DNA of 64,000 bases from QYQD01 sp040755415 (GCA_040755415.1 JBFMAZ010000022.1:1-64000), one strand, 5' to 3'; positions 45,527-55,835 are shown, numbered from the stretch's first letter. Numbers and translations are program-made. The notes: generated by a model from the sequence alone, not told the origin.

Positions 45527-46846
45527 ATGCCCTGGGCATATAAAATCTATGACGTCCTGGTAAGCGCACTCTTTATTCCTTTCTTTCCCCTCTTTTTAGC
45601 TTATAGTCTGGTTAGCGGCAAATACCGCCGGGGCCTCTGGCAACGCCTGGGATTCTACCCTGCTTCCTTAAAGAAAAAGCTACAGGCAAGCCCACGCCGT
45701 TTGTGGATTCACGCCGTCTCCGTGGGTGAGGTAAGGGTAGCGGCTGCCTTAATAGCCTCTCTGAAGGAGATATTGCCTCCTGATTTATTGTTTGTCCTCT
45801 CCACAGTTACTGAGCAGGGACAACAAATAGCCAGGGAAAAATTAGGGAATCAGGCCCTCTGCACCTTTTTCCCAATAGACATCGGCTGGGCTGTAGACCG
45901 GGCCCTGCGGTTAGTCTCCCCGGAGGCCGTAATCTGCCTGGAAACAGAGCTTTGGCCGGGTTTTATTTACCGGGCACACCGCCAGGGCAGCAAAATTATA
46001 CTGGTTAACGGCCGGATATCCACGCGTTCCTTGGCCCGTTATCAAAAAATAAGGTCGTTTATGCGGCCTATCCTTGAAAGATTTGACTGCCTAAGCATGA
46101 TCCGGGAAGAGGATGCCGAACGTATCCTGGCCCTGGGAGCAGAGAGGCATAAGGTCGTGGTACAGGGCAACGCCAAATACGACCTTCTGTCCCGGCAGGC
46201 CGGACCGGAAATTAAAGAGGCTATGCAGAAACGGCTGGGGCTTACGCCTGATGATATAGTCTTCATCGCCGGAAGCACCCATACAGGTGAAGAAGAAGTC
46301 ATCCTGCAGGCTTATCAATACCTGCAAAGGAAATATCCGGGTATGCTGCTGATCCTCGCCCCACGGCATATAGAAAGGGTCTCCGGGGTCGAATCCCTGC
46401 TTAAGAAGAATGGATGGGGATATACCAAATGGAGTAACCTTACCCCTGAGACAAGACAATCCGTTATCCTGGTGGATTCCATAGGGGATTTGTTTCATCT
46501 CTATAGCGTAGGCACGATTATCTTTTGCGGCGGCAGTCTTATACCGTATGGAGGGCATAATATACTGGAGGCCGCCATCTGGGGAAAAGTGGTCTTCTAC
46601 GGGCCGTCCATGCAGGATTTTCTGGATGCTAAAATCCTTCTCGAAGCGGTTATGGCCGGCGTGGAAGTCCAGGATGCCCGCGATCTTGCCGAAAAGGCCC
46701 TCTGGTTTTTAGAAAACCCGGACGCGTTGCAGGCGCGTGGGATGCAGGGGAAAAAGGCCGTGGAAGCCAGTCAGGGAACGGCAAAAAGACAGGCCCTTCT
46801 CATCAAAGAAGTACTGGAAGGCATTGGCCATAAGGAAGCAGCATGA
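45527..46846 (+). CDS. waaA: 3-deoxy-D-manno-octulosonic acid transferase
   Basis: 439 residues, GT30 family (WaaA/KdtA), which adds KDO to lipid A at the inner membrane. Visible: an N-terminal membrane anchor (VLVSALFIPFFPLFLAYSLV), RLWIHAVSVGEVRVA, CLETELWPGFIYRA, VNGRISTRSLARY, FIAGSTHTGEEEVIL and GGSLIPYGGHNILEAAIWGK. Its last bases overlap carA (ATGA). kdsD, another KDO gene, lies 6 kb downstream on the same strand. Confidence 0.96.
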   Translation: MPWAYKIYDVLVSALFIPFFPLFLAYSLVSGKYRRGLWQRLGFYPASLKKKLQASPRRLWIHAVSVGEVRVAAALIASLKEILPPDLLFVLSTVTEQGQQIAREKLGNQALCTFFPIDIGWAVDRALRLVSPEAVICLETELWPGFIYRAHRQGSKIILVNGRISTRSLARYQKIRSFMRPILERFDCLSMIREEDAERILALGAERHKVVVQGNAKYDLLSRQAGPEIKEAMQKRLGLTPDDIVFIAGSTHTGEEEVILQAYQYLQRKYPGMLLILAPRHIERVSGVESLLKKNGWGYTKWSNLTPETRQSVILVDSIGDLFHLYSVGTIIFCGGSLIPYGGHNILEAAIWGKVVFYGPSMQDFLDAKILLEAVMAGVEVQDARDLAEKALWFLENPDALQARGMQGKKAVEASQGTAKRQALLIKEVLEGIGHKEAA

Positions 46847-47952
46847 AGGCATTGATCGCACTCGAAGACGGCAGGATTTTTAGTGGCCGGTCTTTTACCG
46901 GCCGCGGGGAAATCTATGGTGAGATAGTCTTTAATACCAGTATGACCGGCTATCAGGAGATCCTGACCGACCCCTCCTATAAGGGTCAGATAGTCACCAT
47001 GACTTACCCCTTGATCGGCAACTATGGCATAAACAGTGAAGACATGGAGTCACGCCGGATTCAGGTTGAGGCCTTTATTGTCAAGGAATACCAGGGCGTC
47101 CCCAGCAACTGGCGGTCCACACAGACCTTAAAAGACTTTCTGGAAAGATATAATGTACTAGGCATCGAGGACGTAGATACGCGCGCCCTTACCAGACACA
47201 TACGGCTGGCCGGGGCCATGAAAGGGGTAATCTCTACGGAAGACCTTGACCCGGCCTCCCTGATAAAAAAGGCCAAGGACTCACCCGGCCTGGTAGGCCG
47301 GGATATGGTCAGGAAAGTGACCTGCTCCGCGCCCTATATATGGGAAGACCGCCCGATAGAAAAAGCAGCCGCACCGAAAGGAAACGCCCTCCGGGTGGTA
47401 GCCCTGGATTACGGCATAAAATTTAACATCCTGCGCTGCCTGAAAAATACCGGCTGTGAGGTAATAGTCCTTCCGGCCACAGCGAGCACCCATGATATCC
47501 TGGCCTTAGAACCGGACGGAATCTTTCTCTCCAACGGCCCGGGGGACCCGGCGGGCATACCCGGTGTAGTCGGGACCATACGCGATCTTATAGGCAAAAA
47601 GCCTATCTTTGGCATATGTCTGGGCCACCAGTTGCTGGGTCTGGCCTTTGGCGGCAGGACCTATAAACTCAAGTTCGGCCACCGGGGAGGGAACCAACCG
47701 GTAAAGAACCTGCTTACCGGACGGGTGGAGATCACGGCGCAGAATCACGGCTTCTGTGTGGACGTAAGCTCTTTAGATGAAAAAGAGGTAGAGGTCACCC
47801 ACGTCAATCTAAATGACCAGACCCTGGAGGGAATGCGACATCGGCATCATCCCGTCTTCTCGGTACAATATCACCCGGAAAATGCCCCCGGCCCTCATGA
47901 CGCCGCATATCTCTTCGATCAGTTCGCGGCCCTGATGAAAGAAAGAGGCTAA
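46843..47952 (+). CDS. carA: Carbamoyl-phosphate synthase small subunit
   Basis: 369 residues. Glutaminase subunit with an N-terminal CPSase_sm_chain domain (MTGYQEILTDPSYKGQIV) and a class I amidotransferase domain: nucleophile in FGICLGHQLLGLAFGG, and the His-Glu pair in VQYHPENAPGPHD. It supplies ammonia to CarB for carbamoyl phosphate (pyrimidines, arginine). Four-base overlap with waaA; carB follows after five bases. Confidence 0.98.
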   Translation: MKALIALEDGRIFSGRSFTGRGEIYGEIVFNTSMTGYQEILTDPSYKGQIVTMTYPLIGNYGINSEDMESRRIQVEAFIVKEYQGVPSNWRSTQTLKDFLERYNVLGIEDVDTRALTRHIRLAGAMKGVISTEDLDPASLIKKAKDSPGLVGRDMVRKVTCSAPYIWEDRPIEKAAAPKGNALRVVALDYGIKFNILRCLKNTGCEVIVLPATASTHDILALEPDGIFLSNGPGDPAGIPGVVGTIRDLIGKKPIFGICLGHQLLGLAFGGRTYKLKFGHRGGNQPVKNLLTGRVEITAQNHGFCVDVSSLDEKEVEVTHVNLNDQTLEGMRHRHHPVFSVQYHPENAPGPHDAAYLFDQFAALMKERG

Positions 47953-47957
47953 ATACC

Positions 47958-50900
47958 TTGCCCAGAAGAAATGACATAAAAAAGATATTAATTATAGGCT
48001 CCGGCCCCATCATTATCAGTCAGGCCTGCGAGTTTGACTACTCGGGGACCCAGGCCTGCAAGGCCCTCAGGGAAGAAGGCTACGAGGTTGTCCTGATAAA
48101 CAGCAACCCGGCAACCATCATGACCGATCCGGAGATGGCCAACCGCACCTATATAGAGCCCATTACCCCGGAGATGGTGGCCAGGGTCATTGAAAAGGAA
48201 AGACCGGATGCCTTATTGCCCACCCTGGGCGGGCAGACGGGTCTGAACGTGGCCATCAAGGTAGCGGATATGGGTGTCCTGGACCGCTTCGGCGTAGAGA
48301 TGATCGCGGCCTCCGCCTCCGTAATCAGAAAGGCCGAAGACCGGGATCTCTTCCGGGAGGCCATGCGCAATATCGGCCTCCGGATACCCAGGAGCGGCAT
48401 CGCCCGCCATATGGACGACGTGCGCCGCATTGCCGCCGGGATCGGCTACCCGCTCATCGTCCGGCCCAGTTTTACCCTGGGCGGCACCGGGGGCGGCGTG
48501 GCCTATAACCGAGAAGACCTGGAAAAAATGGCGGCCTCGGGCCTTGATCTCAGCATGATAAATGAGGTTATGCTGGAAGAATCGGTCATCGGCTGGAAGG
48601 AATACGAGCTAGAGGTCATGCGCGACGTTAAGGATAACGTGGTCATTATCTGTTCGATCGAGAACTTCGACCCCATGGGCATCCATACCGGCGACAGCAT
48701 AACCGTGGCCCCGGCCCAGACCCTGACCGACCGGGAATATCAAATGATGCGTGATGCGGCCATCGCCATCATCCGCGAGATAGGTGTGGAGACCGGCGGC
48801 TCCAATATCCAGTTCGCCGTAAATCCGGAAAACGGAGAGATGGTGGTCATTGAGATGAACCCGCGCGTCTCACGCAGTTCCGCCCTGGCCTCCAAGGCCA
48901 CGGGCTTCCCCATCGCCAAGATCGCCGCTAAACTGGCCGTCGGCTATACCCTGGATGAGATCCCGAATGATATTACCAGGGAGACCATGGCCTCCTTTGA
49001 ACCCACCATCGACTACTGCGTGGTAAAAATCCCGCGCTGGACCTTTGAGAAATTTCCGGGCGCCGAGGACTATCTTACCACAGCCATGAAGTCCGTGGGG
49101 GAGACCATGGCCATCGGACGCACCTTCAAGGAGGCCCTGCAAAAAGGGCTTCGTTCCCTGGAGATCGGACGTTACGGATGGGGAGCCGATGGGAAGGATA
49201 GTTACGAACGCAACCGGAGCCTCCCCCCCATGGCCGAAATAGAAGAAAAGCTCCGCATCCCCAATTCCCAGCGCATCTTCTATATACGCTATGCCATGCT
49301 GGCCGGTCTGGATACCAAAAAAATTCACGAATTGACCAGGATAGACCCCTGGTTCCTGGAAAATATGCGGCAGATACTGGATATGGAACTTAATATCCGG
49401 TCCGCAGATAAAAAACTTACTGAAGACCTTCTGCGCCGGGCCAAGAAAACAGGGTTCTCCGATTATCAACTGGGCTACCTGACCGGCCAGACTGAGGATG
49501 AAATCCGCAGCCAGCGCGAGAAGGCAGACATCAAACCGGTTTATAAACTGGTGGACACCTGTGCGGCGGAGTTTGAGGCCTATACCCCTTATTATTACTC
49601 CACTTATGAAGTGGAGGACGAATCCCGCCTCTCCGAACGCCCCAGGGTCATGATCCTGGGCGGAGGACCTAACCGCATCGGCCAGGGGATAGAATTTGAT
49701 TACTGCTGTGTCCACGCCTCTTTTGCCCTGCGCGAAGAAGGTTATGAGAGCATCATGGTCAACAGCAACCCGGAGACCGTGAGCACTGATTATGATACGT
49801 CAGATAAGCTCTATTTCGAGCCTCTGACCAGGGAAGACATCCTGAATATTATCGCTAAAGAAAAACCAATAGGCGTCATTGTACAATTCGGCGGCCAGAC
49901 ACCGCTTAATCTGGCCGTACCTCTGGCCCGGGCCGGGGTAAGGATAATGGGGACATCCCCCGACAGTATCGATCGTGCGGAAGACCGGAAACGTTTCCAG
50001 GCCATGCTGCAAAAACTGGGTCTGAAACAGCCGTCCAACGGCACGGCTACCGCCAGGGAAGAGGCCCTGGCCGTGGCCCGGTCCATCGGCTACCCGGTGG
50101 TCATGCGTCCTTCCTACGTCCTGGGCGGACGGGCCATGCGCATTATTTATGATGACCGGGATCTGGAGGATTTCTTTGAATCCGCGGTTAGGGCCTCTTC
50201 CGAACATCCGGTGCTTATCGACAAGTTTCTGGAAGACGCGGTCGAGATCGATGTAGATGCCGTCTCCGACGGTCAGGAGACCATCATCGGCGGGATAATG
50301 GAGCATATCGAAGAGGCCGGCATCCATTCCGGCGACAGCGCCTGCGTCCTCCCCCCTCATACCCTGAGTCTCGATTTAATCGCTAGAATAAAAAAGGATA
50401 CGAAGGCCATGGCCAAAGAGCTTAATGTCATCGGCCTCATGAACGTCCAGTACGCCATAAAAGATACCGATATTTATGTGCTGGAGGTCAATCCGCGGGC
50501 CTCGCGGACCGTGCCTTTTGTGAGCAAGACTACAGGCATTCCACTGGCCAAGGTGGCAACAAAGGTCATGATCGGGAAAACGCTTCGTGAACTGGGGCTT
50601 ACCGCCGAAAAAGAAATAGGGCATATAGCGGTGAAAGAGGCCGTATTCCCGTTTGACCGCTTCCCGGGGGTAGATACCCTCCTCGGGCCGGAGATGAGGT
50701 CCACCGGGGAGGTTATGGGCATTGACGAGAGTTTCGGCCTGGCCTTTGCCAAATCACAGTTGGCCGCCGGCCAGAATCTGCCCCTATCCGGCACGGTCTT
50801 TATCAGTGTGCGTGATAAAGATAAAATGGCCGTCCTCCCTGTCGCCCAAAAGCTGGCCAATATTGGATTCAAAACCCTGGCCACCCGGGGCACAGCCGCC

Positions 50901-51230
50901 TTTCTGGCCTCCAACGGGATTACCTGCGAAACTGTACATAAGGTGTCGGAGGGCCGTCCCCATGTGGTGGATCACGTTAAAAACGGCGCTATTCAGTTGG
51001 TGATCAATACCTCTCTGGGGGCCAGCACTACCCGGGATTCTTATAAAATCCGCCGGGCTACGCTTGATTACCGTATATCCTATACTACTACCATAGCCGG
51101 GGCCAGGGCCATAGCCGCGGCCATTGAGGCCATGCTGCAAAAAAAGTTGCAGGTAAGCCCGGTTCAGGAGTATCATGGCCTGCAAAGTGATGCTGAATTG
51201 AAGACCGGGATGGGGCTTAATCCGGTATAG
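47958..51230 (+). CDS. carB: Carbamoyl-phosphate synthase large subunit
   Basis: 1090 residues, full length with two ATP-grasp halves (each with the pattern GSGPIIISQACEFDYSGT or GGGPNRIGQGIEFDYCC) and a C-terminal MGS-like domain (GFKTLATRGTAAFL). The start is TTG 47958, giving the expected MPRRNDIKKILI. Partner of carA directly in front. Confidence 0.98.
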   Translation: MPRRNDIKKILIIGSGPIIISQACEFDYSGTQACKALREEGYEVVLINSNPATIMTDPEMANRTYIEPITPEMVARVIEKERPDALLPTLGGQTGLNVAIKVADMGVLDRFGVEMIAASASVIRKAEDRDLFREAMRNIGLRIPRSGIARHMDDVRRIAAGIGYPLIVRPSFTLGGTGGGVAYNREDLEKMAASGLDLSMINEVMLEESVIGWKEYELEVMRDVKDNVVIICSIENFDPMGIHTGDSITVAPAQTLTDREYQMMRDAAIAIIREIGVETGGSNIQFAVNPENGEMVVIEMNPRVSRSSALASKATGFPIAKIAAKLAVGYTLDEIPNDITRETMASFEPTIDYCVVKIPRWTFEKFPGAEDYLTTAMKSVGETMAIGRTFKEALQKGLRSLEIGRYGWGADGKDSYERNRSLPPMAEIEEKLRIPNSQRIFYIRYAMLAGLDTKKIHELTRIDPWFLENMRQILDMELNIRSADKKLTEDLLRRAKKTGFSDYQLGYLTGQTEDEIRSQREKADIKPVYKLVDTCAAEFEAYTPYYYSTYEVEDESRLSERPRVMILGGGPNRIGQGIEFDYCCVHASFALREEGYESIMVNSNPETVSTDYDTSDKLYFEPLTREDILNIIAKEKPIGVIVQFGGQTPLNLAVPLARAGVRIMGTSPDSIDRAEDRKRFQAMLQKLGLKQPSNGTATAREEALAVARSIGYPVVMRPSYVLGGRAMRIIYDDRDLEDFFESAVRASSEHPVLIDKFLEDAVEIDVDAVSDGQETIIGGIMEHIEEAGIHSGDSACVLPPHTLSLDLIARIKKDTKAMAKELNVIGLMNVQYAIKDTDIYVLEVNPRASRTVPFVSKTTGIPLAKVATKVMIGKTLRELGLTAEKEIGHIAVKEAVFPFDRFPGVDTLLGPEMRSTGEVMGIDESFGLAFAKSQLAAGQNLPLSGTVFISVRDKDKMAVLPVAQKLANIGFKTLATRGTAAFLASNGITCETVHKVSEGRPHVVDHVKNGAIQLVINTSLGASTTRDSYKIRRATLDYRISYTTTIAGARAIAAAIEAMLQKKLQVSPVQEYHGLQSDAELKTGMGLNPV

Positions 51231-51246
51231 GAATTAGGAATAGAGT

Positions 51247-52659
51247 ATGAATTTATGGATGCCTAACCGCCCGCGCGAAGAATGCGGTGTATTTGGTATA
51301 TATAATCACCCGGAAGCGGCAAAGCTGACCTACTTTGGCCTCTATGCCCTGCAACACCGGGGACAGGAAAGTGCCGGTATCGTAGTCTCAGATGGATCCA
51401 AGGTCCGGGAACACAAGGCCATGGGACTGGTTCCCGATGTCTTTAATGAGGCCATCCTTTCTAACCTTCCCGGCCATACAGCAGTAGGGCATGTGCGTTA
51501 CTCTACCACCGGCTCTTCCCTCCTTAAGAATGCCCAACCCTTTACCGTCTGTCATAAGGGAAAGACCTTGGCCCTTGCCCACAACGGCAATTTAATAAAT
51601 GCCCGAAGCATCCGCACCAAGCTGGAAAATGAAGGTTCTATATTCCAATCCACCATGGACAGTGAGGTCATTCTCCATCTGATTGCCAAGTCGGCACACA
51701 AGGGATTGGAAGAAGCTATTATAGATGCCTTTTCTCTGTTAAAGGGGGCTTACTCTATCATCATACTAACGGAAGACAAGTTGATCGCTGTCCGCGACCC
51801 CCGCGGCTTTCGTCCTCTCTGTCTGGGTAAATTAAATGACAGTTACGTATTAGCCTCTGAGACCTGCGCCCTGGACCTCATTGAAGCGCACTATATGCGC
51901 GATGTGGAACCCGGAGAGATAATAATCATCGACCAGAACGGGCTTCGCTCCATAAAACCTTTTCCCGAGGTGAGGCCTTCTTTCTGTATATTTGAGTTGA
52001 TCTATTTTGCCCGTCCGGACAGCAATATCTTCGGCACCAACGTTTATATGACCCGTAAACGCATGGGGGAGTTATTGGCCCGGGAGGCCCAAGTCCAGGG
52101 CGATTTTGTCATGCCCTTTCCTGACTCAGGTAATTATGCGGCTGTGGGCGCGGCCCAGGCCTCGGGCATACCCTTTGAGATAGGTGTGATACGCAATCAC
52201 TACGTGGGACGGACATTTATTCAGCCATCGCAGACCATGCGCGACTTCGGGGTGAAGGTAAAACTCAACCCGGTCCGGTGCCTGCTTAAAAATAAGCGTG
52301 TGATAATCGTTGAAGACTCCATCATAAGAGGCACAACCTCGCGTACCCGCGTACGCACCATCAAAGGAGCCGGGGCCAAAGAGGTGCACATGCTGGTAAG
52401 CTGCCCGCCCCATCGCTTTCCCTGCTATTACGGCATCGACTTTTCCAATCTGGGAGAATTAATCGCCTCCAGGTTCTCTGTAGAAGAAATCCGTCGTTAT
52501 CTCAGGTTGGATAGCTTACATTATCTTAGTCTGGAAGGACTCCTGAAGTCGGTCAATGGTGAGCAAAACCGTTTTTGTCTGGCCTGTTTTGATGGCAATT
52601 ATCCACTGCCGCTTGAAGAAGAATTCTCTAAGTTCTGCTTAGAAAAAGGAAAATCCTAA
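51247..52659 (+). CDS. purF: Amidophosphoribosyltransferase
   Basis: 470 residues; first step of purine synthesis. The catalytic cysteine is in PREECGVFGIYNHP; it is normally exposed by removal of a short propeptide, which fits the 13 residues before it. Also visible: LQHRGQESAGIVV, the PRPP motif VIIVEDSIIRGTTSRT, and late cysteines (SCPPHRFPCYYGID, NRFCLACFDGNYP) that suggest the Fe-S type as in Bacillus. Seventeen bases after carB. Confidence 0.97.
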   Translation: MNLWMPNRPREECGVFGIYNHPEAAKLTYFGLYALQHRGQESAGIVVSDGSKVREHKAMGLVPDVFNEAILSNLPGHTAVGHVRYSTTGSSLLKNAQPFTVCHKGKTLALAHNGNLINARSIRTKLENEGSIFQSTMDSEVILHLIAKSAHKGLEEAIIDAFSLLKGAYSIIILTEDKLIAVRDPRGFRPLCLGKLNDSYVLASETCALDLIEAHYMRDVEPGEIIIIDQNGLRSIKPFPEVRPSFCIFELIYFARPDSNIFGTNVYMTRKRMGELLAREAQVQGDFVMPFPDSGNYAAVGAAQASGIPFEIGVIRNHYVGRTFIQPSQTMRDFGVKVKLNPVRCLLKNKRVIIVEDSIIRGTTSRTRVRTIKGAGAKEVHMLVSCPPHRFPCYYGIDFSNLGELIASRFSVEEIRRYLRLDSLHYLSLEGLLKSVNGEQNRFCLACFDGNYPLPLEEEFSKFCLEKGKS

Positions 52660-52666
52660 AGTAATT

Positions 52667-53638
52667 ATGACACTCGAACAGGCCAAAGAAGTCCTCCGGA
52701 TTGAAGCTGAAGGTATTCTAAAGCTCCTAGATAAACTTGATAATGGATTTACAAAGGCTGTAGAGTTGATCTACGGGACAAAAGGTAGGGTCATTGTCAC
52801 CGGTATCGGCAAGTCCGGGATTGTGGGCCGGAAAATTGCCGCCACGTTGAGCAGTACAGGCACGGCCGCCCTTTTCCTGCACCCGGTAGAGGCCATGCAT
52901 GGTGATCTGGGCATGGTAGGCAAACACGATATTGTAATTGCCATCTCCAACAGCGGAGAGACAAAAGAATTAACCGCCCTCATCCCGCGGATCAAACACC
53001 TGGGGGCCAGGATCGTGGCCCTCACCGGAAATCTTAAGTCCACGCTGGCCGCACAAAGTGACGTAGCCATAGACGTTGGTGTAGAGCGCGAAGCCTGCCC
53101 CCTGGGACTGGCCCCCACCGCCAGCACGACGGCTGTACTGGCCATGGGTGACGCCCTGGCCGTAACCCTTCTCCATAAACGTAACTTCAACGAGCGGGAT
53201 TTTTACCGCTACCACCCCAGCGGTAGCCTGGGCGACAGGCTGAAAGTCCTGGTCGGTGAAGTCATGTTGAAAGGTAAGGAGATCCCCGTGGTGCCCGTAG
53301 GCGCCCACCTTCCCGAGGCCATAAAAGAATTGAATAAAAAAAATATAGGGGCAGTGCTTATAACCAAAGAAAAACAAAAACTTGCCGGTATCATTACCGA
53401 CGGTGATCTCAGACGCGCCATCTTACGGTATGCCCGTCTTGACAGTATGAAGGTTGAAGAAATTATGACCGCTGACCCTAAAACTATTAGTGCTGGTATG
53501 CTGGCCGCCGATGCATTAAGCATAATGCAAAAACACGAAATCACGGTGTTGCCTATAGTTGACACCCGAAAAAATATAAGGGGAATCCTCCATCTCCATG
53601 ATCTGCTGGGGAAAGGGGAATTTAAATTCCTCGTGTAG
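52667..53638 (+). CDS. kdsD: Arabinose-5-phosphate isomerase
   Basis: 323 residues: a SIS sugar-isomerase domain (about 30-170: VTGIGKSGIVGRKIAATLSS, MHGDLGMV, AISNSGETKEL) and two CBS domains (about 205-320). It turns ribulose-5-phosphate into arabinose-5-phosphate, the first step to KDO, and so links to waaA in the same gene run. Seven bases after purF. Confidence 0.95.
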   Translation: MTLEQAKEVLRIEAEGILKLLDKLDNGFTKAVELIYGTKGRVIVTGIGKSGIVGRKIAATLSSTGTAALFLHPVEAMHGDLGMVGKHDIVIAISNSGETKELTALIPRIKHLGARIVALTGNLKSTLAAQSDVAIDVGVEREACPLGLAPTASTTAVLAMGDALAVTLLHKRNFNERDFYRYHPSGSLGDRLKVLVGEVMLKGKEIPVVPVGAHLPEAIKELNKKNIGAVLITKEKQKLAGIITDGDLRRAILRYARLDSMKVEEIMTADPKTISAGMLAADALSIMQKHEITVLPIVDTRKNIRGILHLHDLLGKGEFKFLV

Positions 53639-53709
53639 GCGTCGAAGCCCAAATTTCCGGTACAGCCGTAAAGGGAACGAAGGTTCGAAAAACGAAAAGG
53701 GGATAGCCC

Positions 53710-55164
53710 ATGGAAGAAAAGGATTCCGCCAGAGAAAAATTTGATACCGTCATACAGGCACTCGGGCCGGCTAAAATAGATTCCCCCATCCCGGATATTG
53801 ACATCGGAGGAGAATATACCAACTTTGCCTCCGATAGCGATCGCATACTTTTTTACCAGAGAGAAAGATACTTTCGCCACTGCCTGGAAAAGAGGATAGA
53901 CCCGGTTACGCTGGAATTGGCCGGCCCCAGAAAAAAGATATACTTTGACCCGAAAAAACTGAGATGTGCCATAGTTACTGCGGGGGGGCTGTGTCCGGGT
54001 GTCAATGACGTCATTCGTTCTATTGTCCTTGCACTCTACCATACGTACGGCGTCCGCCATATCTATGGCATACGCTATGGGCTGCAGGGATTCATCCCCC
54101 GATACGGGCATGAGATGCTGGAGTTAACCCCGTCCGTAGTGGCCAATATCCATGAAATGGGGGGGACGTTTCTGGCCTCTTCCCGCGGCCATCAGGACAT
54201 AGGAGAAATTGTCGATGCCCTGGAGAGACTGAACATCGGCCTGCTCTTCCTCATCGGTGGCGACGGGACGCTCCATGCCGCAGCCTCCATAACGGATGAG
54301 GTGACGCGGCGCGGGGAAAAGATATCCATTATCGGCATCCCAAAGACTATCGATAATGATATTTTTCTCGTGTCCAAGTCGTTTGGATTTGATACGGCAG
54401 TGGAAATGGCCGCCCAGGCCATCCGGTCGGCACATACCGAGGCCATAGGAGCGCCGAACGGGGTCGGTCTGGTCAAGCTCATGGGCCGGCACTCCGGATT
54501 CATTGCGGCTAATGCCGCCCTGGCCCTGAAAGAGGTTAATTTTGTACTCATCCCTGAGATCGATTTTGATATTGAAGGTGAGCATGGCCTACTGAATATC
54601 TTACGAAAACGGCTCGACGAGCGCAGGCATGCGGTTATTGTAGCAGCCGAGGGGGCCGGGCAGAAATACGTGATGGGTAAAGAGCTTGAACGCGACCCTT
54701 CCGGTAACATCAAGCTAGGCGATATAGGCAAGTACTTGCGAGACCAGATCAAACACTATTTTGATCAGATTAAGATGCCGGTCAACATACGTTATATTGA
54801 TCCCAGCTATATCATCCGCAGCGTTCCAGCAAATGTGAATGACCGTATATTCTGCGGCTTCCTGGGTCAAATGGCCGTCCATGCCGGTATGGCGGGGAAA
54901 ACGGGCATGCTGGTCAGTCTATGGAATAATCGCTATGTCCATGTCCCCCTGAAGAGTGCCATAGCCCGCCGGAAGCAAATCGATCCTAATGGCCGGCTCT
55001 GGCTCAGCGTTCTTGAGTCCACCGGTCAGCCGTCGCTCAAGAATCCGGTGCAGACGCCCGCCTGTGCGTCGCACGCGGACAGGTCTGCAGAGATATGCCT
55101 GCAGGAAGAAAAGCGGAAATCAAAAGCCGCAAGGCGTCCTGTCGCGAAGCACAGTAAAAGTTGA
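53710..55164 (+). CDS. 6-phosphofructokinase, long (TP0108-like) type
   Basis: 484 residues, larger than the 320-residue bacterial PfkA. Core: VTAGGLCPGVNDVIRS, the nucleotide loop LIGGDGTLHAA, the substrate loop IPKTIDNDIF, and VKLMGRHSGFIAA. GGDG favours ATP over pyrophosphate (which has GGDD), while the lysine in PKTIDND is usual for the pyrophosphate class; this mix is known from the TP0108-like ATP-dependent group. N-terminal and basic C-terminal extensions are extra. Phosphoryl donor not certain. Confidence 0.88.
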   Translation: MEEKDSAREKFDTVIQALGPAKIDSPIPDIDIGGEYTNFASDSDRILFYQRERYFRHCLEKRIDPVTLELAGPRKKIYFDPKKLRCAIVTAGGLCPGVNDVIRSIVLALYHTYGVRHIYGIRYGLQGFIPRYGHEMLELTPSVVANIHEMGGTFLASSRGHQDIGEIVDALERLNIGLLFLIGGDGTLHAAASITDEVTRRGEKISIIGIPKTIDNDIFLVSKSFGFDTAVEMAAQAIRSAHTEAIGAPNGVGLVKLMGRHSGFIAANAALALKEVNFVLIPEIDFDIEGEHGLLNILRKRLDERRHAVIVAAEGAGQKYVMGKELERDPSGNIKLGDIGKYLRDQIKHYFDQIKMPVNIRYIDPSYIIRSVPANVNDRIFCGFLGQMAVHAGMAGKTGMLVSLWNNRYVHVPLKSAIARRKQIDPNGRLWLSVLESTGQPSLKNPVQTPACASHADRSAEICLQEEKRKSKAARRPVAKHSKS

Positions 55165-55232
55165 TGAACTCGTAAGAAGTCAATTTCTCACGCAAAGGCG
55201 CAAAGGATAGAAGAATCTCAAATCTCAAATTT

Positions 55233-55426
55233 CGTAACACTTTAGCTGTTTGAAAAGAGCTAGTCGTCCAGAAAACGGCGCCTCGAAAATCCCCCTTAAT
55301 CCCCCTTTTTCAAAGGGGGAATGTAGGGGGATCCCCTTTTTCAAAGGGGGAAATGTTTCTCCTCCCTTTGGAAAAGGGAGGTTGGGAGGGATTTTAAAAT
55401 ACTTTTTCAAACAGCTAAACTGATAC
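55233..55426. repeat. Long-ITR palindromic element
   Basis: Nearly identical to 34919-35112. It lies in the 441-base gap between the phosphofructokinase gene and the tRNAs; the rest of the gap has AAATCTCAAATTTC-type words and the tRNA promoter. Confidence 0.85.
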
Positions 55427-55552
55427 CAAATTTCAAATTTGAGATGCTATCTCTGCGGTCTTGGCGGCTTTGCATGGTATTTAGGACTTTTTACGAATTG
55501 ATCAAGGTTGATTCAATTACAAATGTCTGGTAAAGTGACAGTCAATTTGGCC

Positions 55553-55582
55553 TTGACAAGTTTGCTCTCTATATGTTAGCTA
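55553..55582 (+). promoter_or_regulatory. Promoter of the tRNA pair
   Basis: TTGACA (55553-55558), then 18 bases and TAGCTA (55577-55582), about 24 bases before tRNA-Lys. GC-rich discriminator-like bases follow, as in stable RNA promoters. Confidence 0.55.
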
Positions 55583-55605
55583 TACGGCCTCTTTCCTGCA
55601 AATGC

Positions 55606-55681
55606 GGGCCGTTAACTCAGGTGGTAGAGTATCTGCCTTTTAAGCAGAGAGTCGCTGGTTCGAGTCCAGCACGGCCCACCA
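55606..55681 (+). tRNA. tRNA-Lys (UUU)
   Basis: 76 bases. Acceptor GGGCCGT with ACGGCCC, anticodon loop CTTTTAA (anticodon TTT), T loop GGTTCGAGTCC, encoded CCA end. Shares a transcript with the tRNA-Glu 29 bases downstream. Confidence 0.96.
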
Positions 55682-55710
55682 GTAAAGTAAATAACAGAAG
55701 AATAAAACAC

Positions 55711-55788
55711 GTCCCCATCGTCTAGTCAGGTCCAGGACACCGGCCTTTCACGCCGGCAACACCGGTTCAAATCCGGTTGGGGACGCCA
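55711..55788 (+). tRNA. tRNA-Glu (UUC)
   Basis: 78 bases. Acceptor GTCCCCA with TGGGGAC, anticodon loop CTTTCAC (anticodon TTC), T arm CCGGTTCAAATCCGG, encoded CCA end. The accessory region begins just after its terminator, but no duplicated tRNA 3' end is visible downstream. Confidence 0.96.
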
Positions 55789-55799
55789 AGTCAAATCAA

Positions 55800-55835
55800 G
55801 GGCTTAGGAGATTACTTCTAAGTCCTTTTCTTTTT
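55800..55835 (+). terminator. Terminator of the tRNA operon
   Basis: GGGCTTAG pairs with CTAAGTCC (one G-T pair) across a ten-base loop, followed by TTTTCTTTTT. Confidence 0.85.
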
